DNA of 64,000 nt from Anatilimnocola aggregata (GCF_007747655.1 NZ_CP036274.1:5084001-5148000), one strand, 5' to 3'. Shown: positions 1 to 9,952, numbered from the stretch's first letter. The notes: generated by a model not told the origin, from the letters alone. Numbers and translations: made by a program.

Positions 1-3000
1 ACGAGGTCGAGGTCACGGCCAACGACGGCAACGGTGGACTCACGATCCAGACGATCAGTGTCTCGGTGACCGACGTCAACGACGCACCGGTCTTCACTTC
101 ACTCGCCACGGCCAGTGCCGCCGAGAATCAAACTGCCGTCACCACGGTCGTTGCCAGCGATGCAGACCTGCCCGCTCAAACCGTCACCTACACAATCACC
201 GGTGGGGCCGATGCAGGGAAGTTCAGCCTGACGAGTGGCGGTGTGCTGACCTTCCAGGCCGCACCGAACTTCGAACTGCCAACCGATGCTGGTGCCAACA
301 ACGTTTACGAGGTGCAGGTCACCGCCAACGACGGCAACGGTGGGCTCACGATCCAGACGATCAGTGTGACGGTAACCGACGTCAACGACGTGCCGGTCTT
401 CACCTCACTTGCCACGGCTAGTGTGCCGGAGAACCAAACGGCCGTCATCACGGTCGCCGCCAGCGATGCAGACCTGCCCGCTCAAACCGTCACCTACACA
501 ATCACCGGTGGGGCCGATGCAGCGAAGTTCAGCCTCACCACGGGTGGTGTGCTAACCTTCCAGACCGCACCGAACTTCGAACTGCCGACTGACGTTGGCA
601 CCAACAACGTCTACGAGGTCGAGGTCACGGCCAACGACGGCAACGGTGGACTCACGATCCAGACGATCAGTGTCACGGTGACCGACGTCAACGATGCGCC
701 GCTCTTTACTTCGTCGGCCACGGTCAGCGTGCCGGAAAATCAGACAGCTGTCACCACGGTGGTGGCCAGCGATGCGGACCTGCCCGCTCAAACCGTCACC
801 TACACAATCACCGGTGGGGCCGATGCAGGGAAGTTCAGCCTGACGAGTGGCGGTGTGCTGACCTTCCAGGCCGCACCGAACTTCGAACTGCCAACCGATG
901 CTGGTGCCAACAACGTTTACGAGGTGCAGGTCACCGCCAACGACGGCAACGGTGGGCTCACGATCCAGACGATCAGTGTGACGGTAACCGACGTCAACGA
1001 CGTGCCGGTCTTCACCTCACTTGCCACGGCTAGTGTGCCGGAGAACCAAACGGCCGTCATCACGGTCGCCGCCAGCGATGCAGACCTGCCCGCTCAAACC
1101 GTCACCTACACAATCACCGGTGGGGCCGATGCAGCGAAGTTCAGCCTCACCACGGGTGGTGTGCTAACCTTCCAGACCGCGCCGAACTTCGAACTGCCAA
1201 CCGATGCTGGTACCAACAACGTCTACGAGGTCGAGGTCACGGCCAACGACGGCAACGGTGGGCTCACGATCCAGACGATCAGTGTCTCGGTGACCGACGT
1301 CAACGACGTGCCGGTCTTCACCTCACTTGCCACGGCTAGTGTGCCGGAGAACCAAACGGCCGTCATCACGGTCGCCGCCAGCGATGCGGACCTGCCAGCT
1401 CAAACGGTGACCTACACAATCACCGGTGGCGCCGATGCCGGGAAGTTCAGCCTCACCATGGGTGGCGTGCTGACCTTCCAGACAGCGCCAAACTTCGAAT
1501 TGCCTACAGACAGTGGTGCCAACAACGTCTACGAGGTCGAGGTTACCGCCAATGATGGCAACGGTGGACTCACGATCCAGTCGATCAGTGTCTCGGTGAC
1601 CGACGTCAACGACGTGCCGGTCTTCACGTCACTCGCCACGGCCAGTGCCGCCGAGAATCAACAGGCTGTCACCACGGTCGCCGCCAGCGACGCCGACCTT
1701 CCCGCTCAAACTGTCACCTACACGATTACCGGTGGTGCCGATGCCGGGAAGTTCAGCCTCACCACGGGTGGCGTGCTGACCTTCCAGGCAGCACCGAACT
1801 TCGAACTGCCGACCGATGCTGGTGCCAACAACGTCTACGAGGTCCAGGTCACGGCCAACGACGGCAACGGTGGACTAACGATCCAGACGATCAGCGTGAC
1901 TGTGACCGACGTCAACGATGCGCCGGTCTTCACCTCACTCGCCACGGCCAGTGTGCCGGAGAACCAAACGGCCGTCACCACAGTAGTTGCCAGCGATGCC
2001 GACCTTCCCGCTCAAACTGTCACCTACACGATTACCGGTGGTGCGGACTCCGGGAAGTTCAGCCTCACCACGGGTGGTGTGCTGACCTTCCAGACTGCAC
2101 CGAACTTCGAACTGCCGACCGATGCTGGTGCCAACAACGTCTACGAGGTCCAGGTCACGGCCAACGACGGCAACGGTGGACTAACGATCCAGTCGATCAG
2201 TGTGACTGTGACTGACGTCAACGATTCGCCTGTTGCCAATCCGAATACGGCCAGCACGACGGAAAATGCGCCGGTTACGACCGATGTCATCGCCAATGAC
2301 ACTGATCCGGATACGACGGACGTGCTGAGCCTGGCTCCGGGTTTCAGCATTGCTTCGGCGACGTTCGATACGAACAACTCGCCGATCACAATCAGCACGG
2401 CCACGGTCACCCAGAGCGGCAACTCGATTGTCTTCGATCCGGGCACGGACTTTGATTTTTTGCCTGCCGGGCAGACGGCCACGGTGCTGATTAATTACAC
2501 CGTGCAGGATGACAATGATCCAGCCCTGACGAGCAGCAGCACATTGACGATCACGGTGAACGGCGAGAACGATGCGCCGATCGGCAATGTTGATTCCTAC
2601 ACAACTGCCGAAGAAACGCAACTGACCATCGCCGCGCGGGGTGTGCTGGAGAACGATACGGATGTCGATTTCGGTACGACGCTAAATGCGCATTCGTTCA
2701 CGCAACCGACCCATGGTGGGGTCGCATTGAACGCCAACGGCTCGTTCACCTACACGCCCTTCGCAAATTACTACGGGCCGGATAGTTTTCGCTATCGAGT
2801 TACCGATGGTATCTCACCAACTTCGCTCATCACGGTCACACTCGATGTCACCGCTACCGAAGATTATGACTTTGGCGATGCGCCGGCCAGCTATGGCGTG
2901 GCTTCGCACTTCGAAGGAGCAGGCTTCACCGGCGGCCCAGACAACTCGGGTCCGCTGCTCGGCACGCGCGATTTCGAAGCTGCAAATCAGGCCTCGCCCA

Positions 3001-5165
3001 ATGCCAATGGCGATGATTTGAACAGCACCGACGATGAAGATGGCGTATCGTTCAGCGCAACCACACTCGTGCCGCGGTTCAATACCACCATCACCGTCAA
3101 CGCTTCCACCGCGGGCAAGCTGGATGCCTGGATCGACTTCAATAGTAACGACCAGTTCGATCCAGCAGAGAAGATTGCCAGTGGGTTAGCTGTAGCGGCC
3201 GGCAGTAACACGCTCGTTGTGCAGGTGCCGGACAGTGCCGTAGCTGGAATTACCTACGCCCGCTTTCGCATTAGCACTGACGGCAGTGAGTTGCCCACCG
3301 GCCCCGCTACAGACGGTGAAGTTGAAGACCACCAACTCACCATTCAGGCCTTGCCGGTCGGTTCGGCTCAGGTGATCGACGATCCAGAGAACCCTGGCCC
3401 GTTGAACCCCGATGTGCTCGTAATTAACGGCAACGAGAATGTCAGCGATGCCATTGTCGTGCGGGCAAAGAATGGTATTGCAACAGTTTACATCGCTCCG
3501 ACCGTATCGATTGGTTCTTTCCCGCTGTCCTCGTTCGGTCGCATCGTGATTTTTGGTCGGAGTGGCAACGATTCGATCGTGATTGAATCGACGACGACAA
3601 ACCCAATCACCAAGCCCAGCACGATCTATGGTGATGCTGGCAGGGACACTATCTCTGGCGGTGGTGGGCCGGACATCATCATCGGCGGCGATGGCAACGA
3701 TGTAATGGCGGGTAACGCGGGCGACGATACGTTCGTTGGCGGTGATGGTTACGATACCATGTCCGGCGATGCGGGTAACGATACCTTCGTTAGTGGCCTG
3801 GGCAACGACAAGATTGTGGGTGGTGCAGGCATCGATACGATCGTCGAAATGACCGGCTCCGCGATTGTCTCGGCGACGAGCATTCGTGTGGGGTTATCGG
3901 CCGATTCGTATAGCCAGATCGAACGGATCGAGTTGAAGGGGACAACGGGCCCCGAAAGCTTCGTCTTCAGCGGAGTGACGGCCAGCGTGACGATCGATGG
4001 TCAAGGTGGCGGCGATACGGTGTCTTACACGGGTGACGGCAACTTCGTGCTGACCGATGCACTCCTCACGCGCACTTCGGGCACGACAACTGCGACGGTG
4101 AATATGAATGGCATCGTCTCGGCGACGCTCACCGGTGGTTCATCGACCAACAAGTTCACCGTGACCGACTGGACCAAGCCGCTGAACGTTATTGGCGCTG
4201 GCGGTACCGATACGATTGAATCGACGGGGAGCACTGGCTTCGTGTTATCGCCGACGTTGCTGCAGCGACCGAGTAAGCCCAACGTGACGATCAGCACCAT
4301 TGAGAATGCAGTACTCACTTCGGTTACAGGCGCGGTGGATAGCACCTTCACGATCGACAACTGGGCTGGTACTGCCGACCTAAAGGCAGATGGCGGAGTC
4401 GATACGCTGAAAGTGACAGACAACGCCTCGTCAATGACGTTGAGCAGTACGACGCTCACGCGGACTGGCCGCGGGACAATCAAGCACAGCGGCTTCGAGG
4501 CTGCTGAACTCAAAGGTGGCACCAGCGCAAACACGATCAACGCCTCAACCTTCAGTGGGAACTTGATTATCGATGGGGACGCCGGCAACGACACGCTGAC
4601 CGGTGGCAGTGGCCCGACGACCCTCATCGGCGGCATCGGCAACGACAAGCTCACGAGTGGCAACGGCACATCAACACTTTACGGTGGTGACGGCAACGAC
4701 ACTCTCACCAGTGGCAACGGAGCAGCACTTCTATTCGGCCAAGCCGGCAACGATACGCTCACCAGCGGGAAGGGAATTGCTGTCCTGGTGGGCGGTACCG
4801 GCAACGACACGCTGAAAGTTGGCGCGGCCCCTGTCGCCGGAACGATTGGTCACGCCATCCTGATTGGCGGTGCTGGTAATGACAAACTTACTGGCGGGAG
4901 TGGGGCCGACGTACTCATCGGTAGCGCTACTAGCATTGACAGCAACGATGCCGCACTGATTGCCCTTTTGAACGTCTGGAACACCGATGTTCCTTATTCC
5001 ACCCGCGTAGCCAACGTCACCGCGCAACTGGGTGCTCCGGTGACTGGCGATTCAAAGATCGATACGATGCTCGGCGGCACCAGCACCGATCTCTTCTTCG
5101 CCGAACTAGGCGAGACCTTGAGTGACCGCATTGCCTCCACAGAAACCCGTGTCAACGAAGCATAG
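1..5165 (+). CDS. Giant cadherin-repeat/GEVED/calcium-repeat adhesin, 5' truncated
   Basis: The frame is already open at base 1, so the start lies upstream and about 1,720 residues are visible. Seven tandem cadherin-like repeats of 102 residues come first, each ending in a TDVND-type calcium-binding motif. Two further Ig/cadherin-like domains follow (with IANDTDPD and ENDTDVD motifs, nt about 2226-2860), then a GEVED domain (DFGDAPASYG to GEVEDHQ, nt about 2865-3345). Hemolysin-type GGxGxD nonapeptides appear near nt 3640-3830 and again near 4570-4920. The make-up is that of large secreted or surface adhesins of planctomycetes. GTG at 66 is an internal codon, not a start. The function is inferred from domains only. 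Near-perfect DNA identity between repeat units suggests recent expansion. Confidence 0.9.
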   Translation, partial: EVEVTANDGNGGLTIQTISVSVTDVNDAPVFTSLATASAAENQTAVTTVVASDADLPAQTVTYTITGGADAGKFSLTSGGVLTFQAAPNFELPTDAGANNVYEVQVTANDGNGGLTIQTISVTVTDVNDVPVFTSLATASVPENQTAVITVAASDADLPAQTVTYTITGGADAAKFSLTTGGVLTFQTAPNFELPTDVGTNNVYEVEVTANDGNGGLTIQTISVTVTDVNDAPLFTSSATVSVPENQTAVTTVVASDADLPAQTVTYTITGGADAGKFSLTSGGVLTFQAAPNFELPTDAGANNVYEVQVTANDGNGGLTIQTISVTVTDVNDVPVFTSLATASVPENQTAVITVAASDADLPAQTVTYTITGGADAAKFSLTTGGVLTFQTAPNFELPTDAGTNNVYEVEVTANDGNGGLTIQTISVSVTDVNDVPVFTSLATASVPENQTAVITVAASDADLPAQTVTYTITGGADAGKFSLTMGGVLTFQTAPNFELPTDSGANNVYEVEVTANDGNGGLTIQSISVSVTDVNDVPVFTSLATASAAENQQAVTTVAASDADLPAQTVTYTITGGADAGKFSLTTGGVLTFQAAPNFELPTDAGANNVYEVQVTANDGNGGLTIQTISVTVTDVNDAPVFTSLATASVPENQTAVTTVVASDADLPAQTVTYTITGGADSGKFSLTTGGVLTFQTAPNFELPTDAGANNVYEVQVTANDGNGGLTIQSISVTVTDVNDSPVANPNTASTTENAPVTTDVIANDTDPDTTDVLSLAPGFSIASATFDTNNSPITISTATVTQSGNSIVFDPGTDFDFLPAGQTATVLINYTVQDDNDPALTSSSTLTITVNGENDAPIGNVDSYTTAEETQLTIAARGVLENDTDVDFGTTLNAHSFTQPTHGGVALNANGSFTYTPFANYYGPDSFRYRVTDGISPTSLITVTLDVTATEDYDFGDAPASYGVASHFEGAGFTGGPDNSGPLLGTRDFEAANQASPNANGDDLNSTDDEDGVSFSATTLVPRFNTTITVNASTAGKLDAWIDFNSNDQFDPAEKIASGLAVAAGSNTLVVQVPDSAVAGITYARFRISTDGSELPTGPATDGEVEDHQLTIQALPVGSAQVIDDPENPGPLNPDVLVINGNENVSDAIVVRAKNGIATVYIAPTVSIGSFPLSSFGRIVIFGRSGNDSIVIESTTTNPITKPSTIYGDAGRDTISGGGGPDIIIGGDGNDVMAGNAGDDTFVGGDGYDTMSGDAGNDTFVSGLGNDKIVGGAGIDTIVEMTGSAIVSATSIRVGLSADSYSQIERIELKGTTGPESFVFSGVTASVTIDGQGGGDTVSYTGDGNFVLTDALLTRTSGTTTATVNMNGIVSATLTGGSSTNKFTVTDWTKPLNVIGAGGTDTIESTGSTGFVLSPTLLQRPSKPNVTISTIENAVLTSVTGAVDSTFTIDNWAGTADLKADGGVDTLKVTDNASSMTLSSTTLTRTGRGTIKHSGFEAAELKGGTSANTINASTFSGNLIIDGDAGNDTLTGGSGPTTLIGGIGNDKLTSGNGTSTLYGGDGNDTLTSGNGAALLFGQAGNDTLTSGKGIAVLVGGTGNDTLKVGAAPVAGTIGHAILIGGAGNDKLTGGSGADVLIGSATSIDSNDAALIALLNVWNTDVPYSTRVANVTAQLGAPVTGDSKIDTMLGGTSTDLFFAELGETLSDRIASTETRVNEA
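84..2225 (+). repeat. Seven tandem 306-bp cadherin repeat units
   Basis: Seven in-frame units of exactly 306 bp start at 84, 390, 696, 1002, 1308, 1614 and 1920, with part of an eighth at the left edge. Units 1-2 are copied as a pair in units 3-4: about 165-567 and 777-1179 are identical at nucleotide level with a 612-bp offset. This points to duplication of a two-unit block by unequal recombination. Such identity also makes this stretch vulnerable to assembly collapse. Confidence 0.95.
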
Positions 5166-5200
5166 TCGTAGCGCGTTGCCTAGCGACAAAAGTCAAAGCT

Positions 5201-5449
5201 ATGGATGAGACATTTGCACAATTGCTGGTCGACTATGAGCAAGCAGTACTTGCTGGGCGGAGCGGGGCGTTTCTAGTGAATAGGGAAGTCCCGGTCCCTC
5301 AGCTCCAGGCATTCCAACCGATTCGACCAATCATCGAACGGTTAGTTCGGCTTGGGCCAGGCTGGGATAGCCATAGGCAAACATGCCCTCCGACTCGACT
5401 TGCCACTGGTTCGGCCCAGTTTGCACGTCCAACTGAGGCTGGACGCTAG
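5201..5449 (+). CDS. Small hypothetical protein, probably truncated
   Basis: An 82-residue frame starts 35 bp after the adhesin stop. The first two-thirds look protein-like, with a helical start and a LGPGWDSH motif of a kind I recall from short planctomycete proteins. The last 20 residues are low in hydrophobic content and read like a frameshifted tail. It may be the N-terminal part of a decayed small gene whose remainder continues into the following 100 bp. No function is recognised. Confidence 0.4.
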   Translation: MDETFAQLLVDYEQAVLAGRSGAFLVNREVPVPQLQAFQPIRPIIERLVRLGPGWDSHRQTCPPTRLATGSAQFARPTEAGR

Positions 5450-5555
5450 TTGGCATCTTTGCGTCGCTTCGGGGGGGGATCCAGGGATCGAGTACATTCA
5501 CCGCATGGATTCAACTTCTTAACTGTCTGCGATCTCGTACTGCAACCAGGGCAGC

Positions 5556-5738
5556 ATGGTTGAATGTTGGTTTCGGCCAAAGCTTACCCCCGGGCAGTAC
5601 ACCCATTTATGGGATGTTCTAGAGTCAACCTGCGAGCATCAGGATTTAGTTGATAAGTTGAGAATGCTAGCGCAGGAATGGGGTGTATCCCTGGCAATTC
5701 ATCATCTGAATCAACGAGAAACCCTTTGCCCAATCTGA
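5556..5738 (+). CDS. Small hypothetical protein related to the one at 44477-44719
   Basis: This 60-residue frame shares a spaced pattern with the minus-strand gene at 44477-44719: P-x-LTP-x-QY, then a D-x-L-x-x-x-x-R-x-L segment, then a W-x-V-x-LAIHHL ending. That pattern shared by two distant genes supports a real protein family rather than chance. Compared with its paralogue it lacks about 20 N-terminal residues. It carries a short extra C-terminal tail that runs into a 57-bp repeat, so it may be damaged at both ends. Function unknown. Confidence 0.45.
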   Translation: MVECWFRPKLTPGQYTHLWDVLESTCEHQDLVDKLRMLAQEWGVSLAIHHLNQRETLCPI

Positions 5739-5786
5739 GACGAAAAACAGAGAGCGCAGTTAGTAGGAGAGTCCCGACCAGGGAGG
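5730..5786. repeat. 57-bp direct repeat, copy 1
   Basis: This 57-bp stretch is identical to 7552-7608, in the same orientation, 1,822 bp apart. It overlaps the last codons of the preceding small gene. Together the two copies bracket an outer-membrane-like gene and a transposase remnant, so they may mark the end of a mobile unit or a recombination footprint. Confidence 0.85.
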
Positions 5787-5837
5787 CCTACGAAGTAGGC
5801 GAGAAGAACGTTCTTTCAGTGTGCCATCGGCAATGGC

Positions 5838-6803
5838 TCAGTACCGCAACACCACGTCCACATACAACCGGTCGCGCAAAATATCGGCAGCGCCCGTGAG
5901 CGGAAATTCATAGCCCAACCCCAGTTCCCAGTGTTCTGTCGGCTTCCATTTGCCGCCAACGACTCCGGTGACGAAGTCGTTGCCGGCCACGGTCGCCGCC
6001 GGTAAGTTGAGCAAATCTAAACCACCGATGTCACCAGTGAAGCCAGCGCCGCTGTTGCTCAGGTAGTGAAACCAGTTCACGCCAGCGACCGCATACCAGT
6101 TTTCGCGGACTTCGTAATCCCACTGGTTTGACCAATACCACAGCTGCGTGCCTAGGAAATTGTCCGCCGGCAACCGCAGCCCGGTTGCGCTCAGCCAGTG
6201 CCCACAGTCGCCCAACTGGGTTCCGCCGGACAAGTAGATATGAAAGTCACCGCCGCCGGGAGGAGGAAGCGGTTGGGCAGACCCGGGAATGAAATACGTC
6301 AAGCCAACCGTCAGGAGCCGTTGGCATTCCACATCGCGCACAAAGTTGTACTTCACGCCGATGGGGACGGAGAGTAATCCCGCGGGTCCGCCCGGCTGAT
6401 TGACGTTGATGTTCGCCAGCCGCGCCATCACGACACTCCACCGTTCGGTGAGTCGGCCGCGCAGCTGCAATGCTTCCACTTGCAAATCGCCGCCGCCAAT
6501 CGCCGCGGGCAGATTGTTGTCGAGAAAAATGCCCCGTACTTCGGTTAGCGACCGGGGGTCTTCGAAGTAGAACGGATTCGAGAGCGGGCTGACAAACCGT
6601 TCGAAGCAGTGATCGCTGGGCAGCAATCCTAGCCAGCGGTTACAACACGAGAGGCAGTCTGTGCAGCAGTCACCTGATTCGCATTCATCTGCACAACACC
6701 CCGGTGGTTGTGAGCAGCCACAATCTTGGCCGCTAGCCTGGCTGGCGAAGCTAATCGCTAGGATGAACCAGAGGAAAAACCTGCCAGTAAGCGATTTGCG
6801 CAC
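5838..6803 (-). CDS. Secreted Cys-rich outer-membrane-like protein
   Basis: This 321-residue protein starts at GTG with a GAGGTG ribosome-binding site just upstream. A signal peptide is clear (RK, then FFLWFILAISFA, then SQASG). A Cys-rich stretch of about 13 cysteines follows at residues 28-55, typical of planctomycete cell-envelope proteins. The rest alternates aromatic and polar residues with many short turns and ends in YVDVVLRY, as an outer-membrane beta barrel would. I infer an envelope location but recognise no substrate or named family. No operon partner is evident. Confidence 0.75.
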   Translation of the reverse strand: MRKSLTGRFFLWFILAISFASQASGQDCGCSQPPGCCADECESGDCCTDCLSCCNRWLGLLPSDHCFERFVSPLSNPFYFEDPRSLTEVRGIFLDNNLPAAIGGGDLQVEALQLRGRLTERWSVVMARLANINVNQPGGPAGLLSVPIGVKYNFVRDVECQRLLTVGLTYFIPGSAQPLPPPGGGDFHIYLSGGTQLGDCGHWLSATGLRLPADNFLGTQLWYWSNQWDYEVRENWYAVAGVNWFHYLSNSGAGFTGDIGGLDLLNLPAATVAGNDFVTGVVGGKWKPTEHWELGLGYEFPLTGAADILRDRLYVDVVLRY

Positions 6804-6999
6804 GAGGGCACCTCGAGAAATCCGTTCCGTTTCGTGTGCCCCACGCAGTACCTCATCGGCGGTCAGAACTTGTCACTCCCTCGTGAGCGGTTGTGGCAAA
6901 ACAGGTCGCGCTGTCGGTAGAGTCGAACCTTGAATATCTCACCCGCGTCGTAATTCACTCAAGTTTCCAGCCTACGCATTCTGCAGTCCGCCGTGAGGT

Positions 7000-7248
7000 T
7001 CAATTTATGTAGCCAACCCAAGATGGTGGACGCGCGACGATTGGCGTCAGCTGTCGAAGTACCTTGCCACCGAGCTTCTGTGCAAACTTCACTTGACGAA
7101 CCCGTTCCTTCGGCGTGAACGTGATGCGTTTCGGCAACTTCGACCTGAGAATCTGGTTCTCGACCTTCAGGTATTTGACCTGACGGGCCAGTTCTTTCTG
7201 CGTGGCGCCGGCGATCACGAGCAAAAGGGACTGAAAGACGTTGGTCAT
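7000..7248 (-). pseudogene. Truncated transposase N-terminus, relative of 7683-8759
   Basis: The first 65 or so residues match the N-terminus of the transposase next door almost residue for residue, including the shared block [11 protein letters not shown] and the LKVEN-x-ILRSKLP leader. Similarity stops after LTPIV, before the catalytic integrase domain, and the frame ends soon after at 7000. It is a 5' fragment of a second insertion-sequence copy. Its upstream flank is also shared with a fossil at about 56187. Confidence 0.85.
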
Positions 7249-7682
7249 CGAATTACACTGGATTTGACGCAGCGAATGATGGGAGTGCATTCTTTTTTGC
7301 ACCCCGGGGGCACCATCGGCCATCTGAAACGTATATCGCTTTCGGTGGAAGTGCCGGATCGATGTTGCTGAATCGCATCTGAGAGCGCGATGGGATCATG
7401 CGACGCTAGAAATTCTCTTGGTGCCACGGTTAACAGCCCATCTTCACAGACGGCTTTCGAATCATTCTCGAAGCTGTTAACCCGAGTTCAAATCTCGCGA
7501 TTGGGGTATCCGGCCGAACTCTCCTCATAACTGCTTAACACAAAACCGCGTCCCAATCTGAGACGAAAAACAGAGAGCGCAGTTAGTAGGAGAGTCCCGA
7601 CCAGGGAGCGGGGTGTCCCATCCCAAGCGATTTTGTCTGGAGAGTTTGAGCAAAAGACTACAGCCGCCGAGGCGTAAGTCTC
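7249..7682. other. Transposase upstream flank and 57-bp repeat; no gene
   Basis: Bases 7246-7440 resemble 56187-56365 in the same orientation, sharing a run ending in TTTGCACCCC and a later AATCGCATC-x-GAGAGCGC block; this is probably the left end of an insertion sequence. A 10-bp inverted repeat, GGTTAACAGC and GCTGTTAACC, lies near 7430-7485. The 57-bp repeat copy 2 occupies 7552-7608. I see no coding sequence here. Confidence 0.6.
7552..7608. repeat. 57-bp direct repeat, copy 2
   Basis: Identical to 5730-5786. This copy lies 75 bp beyond the 3' end of the transposase gene, which suggests the sequence may be part of, or next to, an insertion-sequence end. Confidence 0.85.
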
Positions 7683-8759
7683 TCAAGCCGCCCTCAGAGC
7701 ATAGTGCTTGAGCCGCCCGCCCAGTCGCTCGCGGCAGACGATCCGCAGCTTGGTCTCGTCGGTGTCGCTGCCTGTGGTTTCCGTCGTCTGGTGATTCACC
7801 GGTGGCTCATTCCCCAACGACTGGTGCGGCCTTTCCTCGTGGTAATGCTCCACGGTTTCCGACACCAGATGGTCCATGTGCTGCTCACCGAATACGACGA
7901 AGTGATCCAGGACTTCCTGCTGCAATGTCTGGATGAACCGCTCGACGTAAGCGTTGGTGTTCGGGGACCGAAACGCCGTCTGTTTCCCTTCCGCCCCCGC
8001 CGCGTCGAAGATCGCGTCAAACGCTTTCGTAAACTTCGTGTCCCGGTCGTGCATCAGTAGTTTGGGCGGCAGCTCGATCTGCTTGGAATGTTCCAGGAAC
8101 GCGACCGCCTGCTGTTTCACCCACGTCTCATCGGGATGAAATGTCGAAGGGGAAATCCACACACGCCGTGTTTCCACGTGCAGAAACACCAGCACGTACA
8201 AATCCCGAAACCCCTTCATTGTCAATGCACTCTTGGCGAAGAAGTCACACTGCCAGAGCGTCCTGGCGTGCTGGGTCAGGAACTCGTCCCACGTCCCCTC
8301 ACCTCGCTTCGGCCCCGGATCGAGACCGTGCTCCTTGAGGATGTTCTTAATCGTGTTGCGTGACGGCGGCGTGATGCCGAGTTTCTTTAATTCCCCAATG
8401 ATCCGGGTGTAGCCCCAGTCGTTTTCGCGGGCGAGTTTCAGGATTAGTTCGCGGATCTCGGCATTCGTCTTGGGGCGGCCCCGCTTCGCGACCGTCTTCT
8501 TCACGGTCTGGTTCAGCGCCCGAATCCAACGACGGAGTGTGTCCGGATGAACAATCGACACCAGTTCGTTGATCGCCGATCCGAGCTTGGCGGCAAACTT
8601 CGCCAGCCGGTTCTTCTCCTTCTCGGTTACGATGACCCTGGAGGGCAGCTTGCTCCGCAGGATTTCGTTCTCGACTTTGAGGTAGCGGACCTGCCGGGCT
8701 AGCTCTTTCTGGGTCGCGCCGGCGATCAGCAGCAACAGGGGCTGAAAGAGGTTCTTCAT
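7683..8759 (-). CDS. DDE integrase-type transposase (IS3/IS481-like)
   Basis: A 358-residue transposase. ATG at 8759 is chosen because homology with the truncated neighbour begins there; the upstream extension is not conserved. A helix-turn-helix region lies near residues 85-160 (LRRWIRALN, then RELILKLA and [10 protein letters not shown]). A retroviral-type integrase core follows with the acidic triad in [16 protein letters not shown] and [12 protein letters not shown], then the [10 protein letters not shown] ending common in this superfamily. It should be a mobile-element recombinase acting on its own ends. The gene looks intact. I could not define terminal inverted repeats, so the exact family is unsettled. 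Confidence 0.85.
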   Translation of the reverse strand: MKNLFQPLLLLIAGATQKELARQVRYLKVENEILRSKLPSRVIVTEKEKNRLAKFAAKLGSAINELVSIVHPDTLRRWIRALNQTVKKTVAKRGRPKTNAEIRELILKLARENDWGYTRIIGELKKLGITPPSRNTIKNILKEHGLDPGPKRGEGTWDEFLTQHARTLWQCDFFAKSALTMKGFRDLYVLVFLHVETRRVWISPSTFHPDETWVKQQAVAFLEHSKQIELPPKLLMHDRDTKFTKAFDAIFDAAGAEGKQTAFRSPNTNAYVERFIQTLQQEVLDHFVVFGEQHMDHLVSETVEHYHEERPHQSLGNEPPVNHQTTETTGSDTDETKLRIVCRERLGGRLKHYALRAA

Positions 8760-8886
8760 CGTGGTAGACTCACAGAACGCTGGAAAACAGGGGTGATCTA
8801 TTATTTGCACCCCACTGAAATCCCGTGAAAGATCAAGGTCGTGCGGAAGCGTCCGCCGCTTCCAAGTGGCAGTCGGCCTGTAGCAG

Positions 8887-9471
8887 TTAATCCAGTTGGA
8901 TGGCACGAAATGCCCGTGGAGGTGGAAAGGAACTGTCTTCGGAATCAGATGGAGTCACTTCGGTCTCCAGCAGGGCTCGGAGTCGTTCGAGCGCTTGGTT
9001 TTCTTCTTCCAGCTCACCCAGGCACTGGTTCAAGAGGGCACGCAGCACATTCACCTTCTCTTGGTCACCCTCGATTCGCGTGACGGGCCGGAGTCGCCGC
9101 TCACTGAAGAACGCCACAACCAACTTGTCCGGGCAATTCTCTAACCACTCGACGAATGAAGTGGGCAGTCGGTTGAGGATCGCCAGGTATGTGCTGATGA
9201 CTGGCTTGCTGACGCCAAACTTTTTCGCCGCCTGCTGGTAACCCAGGACCTCAGGGCGTTCGAGAAATGTCTGGTACTTGCGAGCCACCTTGACCGCGTT
9301 AACCACTTCGCCCTTCCGGACGCGAGTTCGCAGTCTCCGAGCGGTTTTGGGCTGTTCTTCAGGCGGTTTCCCGACCTTCAGCACTGGAGCATAATCGACG
9401 CGAACCGTGTGGTAGTCGCGACTTATGCAAAGTCGCTTTTGGCCGTTTCTGGACCGACGGGGGACCTGCAC
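8887..9471 (-). CDS. Recombinase-module HTH protein (orphan)
   Basis: This 194-residue protein has a central HTH ([18 protein letters not shown]) followed by an [10 protein letters not shown] segment and a Glu/Leu-rich C-terminal helix. The arrangement matches the HTH protein that overlaps the serine recombinase at 21135-21509 (VSRARLTQIM then EKLLRPI). In such modules the HTH gene sits directly downstream of the recombinase. Here the recombinase is missing, so this is probably the surviving end of a second, decayed module. The only start I see is a GTG. Its role is unproven; it may help the recombinase bind DNA. Confidence 0.6.
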   Translation of the reverse strand: MQVPRRSRNGQKRLCISRDYHTVRVDYAPVLKVGKPPEEQPKTARRLRTRVRKGEVVNAVKVARKYQTFLERPEVLGYQQAAKKFGVSKPVISTYLAILNRLPTSFVEWLENCPDKLVVAFFSERRLRPVTRIEGDQEKVNVLRALLNQCLGELEEENQALERLRALLETEVTPSDSEDSSFPPPRAFRAIQLD

Positions 9472-9522
9472 GGGGAGCTAATCCGGTTTGCGGAAATACC
9501 GCCGACCGTTGGGTTTACGCAC

Positions 9523-9550
9523 AACGCCGAGAGTTCTATCTCTCGGCGTT
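9523..9550. terminator. Strong stem-loop, terminator-like
   Basis: A perfect 11-bp stem (AACGCCGAGAG with CTCTCGGCGTT) around a 6-base loop is followed by TTGTCGTTTAC. A related stem-loop with the same downstream TTTGTCGTTTAC occurs at 56535-56562. It lies just beyond the decayed recombinase-module gene, in a 480-bp stretch (9472-9952) that otherwise holds only a hairpin repeat and no convincing gene. Confidence 0.55.
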
Positions 9551-9682
9551 TGTCGTTTACCGCAATCGCCGCAACGACTTGCGACAACTCGCCTCGCGGT
9601 GAGAGTTCTCTGTTTCCAACCCGAGAACCTCGGCCCTCGTCGATTTTGCTCGACCTCTCGCCCAAACTCTCGCGCTCTCTGG

Positions 9683-9790
9683 TTAACAGGCGCAACGGGT
9701 TAACAACCCGGTTGCTCTCGCACCCCGAAAGCAACCGGTTCGGAACTTTACCCAAACCCCCGCAGGATTTTAGTCTGCTTCGGCGAACCG
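9683..9790 (+). repeat. Dispersed hairpin repeat, copy A
   Basis: Its core is a perfect 9-bp stem, CCGGTTGCT (9708-9716) with AGCAACCGG (9730-9738), around the loop CTCGCACCCCGAA, then GTTCGGAACTT and CCCAAACC. Copies B (13097-13200) and C (13890-13975) share the loop and 3' flank in the same orientation. Between A and B the stem sequence differs yet still pairs. Confidence 0.75.
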
Positions 9791-9952
9791 TGTGGCCCGT
9801 GGAGCAACTGCGGCAGGCCGTCAAGCGGTTCATCGTGGACTGCGCGCAGGACGCACCCGAAGGGACCGCATGAAATTGTGGGCTATTGCACTTGAGGGTT
9901 CGGAACATGCGAACTGTGCACGCCATCGCCAAATTCTACTGGAATCGTGCGC

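Noticed and set aside
84-2225. Regular repeats as a CRISPR-like array
   Set aside because: Units are 306 bp, contiguous without spacers, and encode a cadherin protein.
7420-7510. tRNA-like T-arm (GAGTTCAAATCTC) near a 10-bp inverted repeat
   Set aside because: No matching acceptor stem, D-arm or 5-bp anticodon stem could be folded around it, and no CCA end is present.
9680-9710. Recurring GTTAAC sites suggesting integron attC sites
   Set aside because: GTTAAC followed by A or C does not fit the GTTRRRY core, and no R''/L'' arrangement or integron integrase is present.
9409-9932. Overlapping frames of 154 and 169 codons
   Set aside because: They read through a perfect stem-loop and the hairpin repeat and have no protein-like features.
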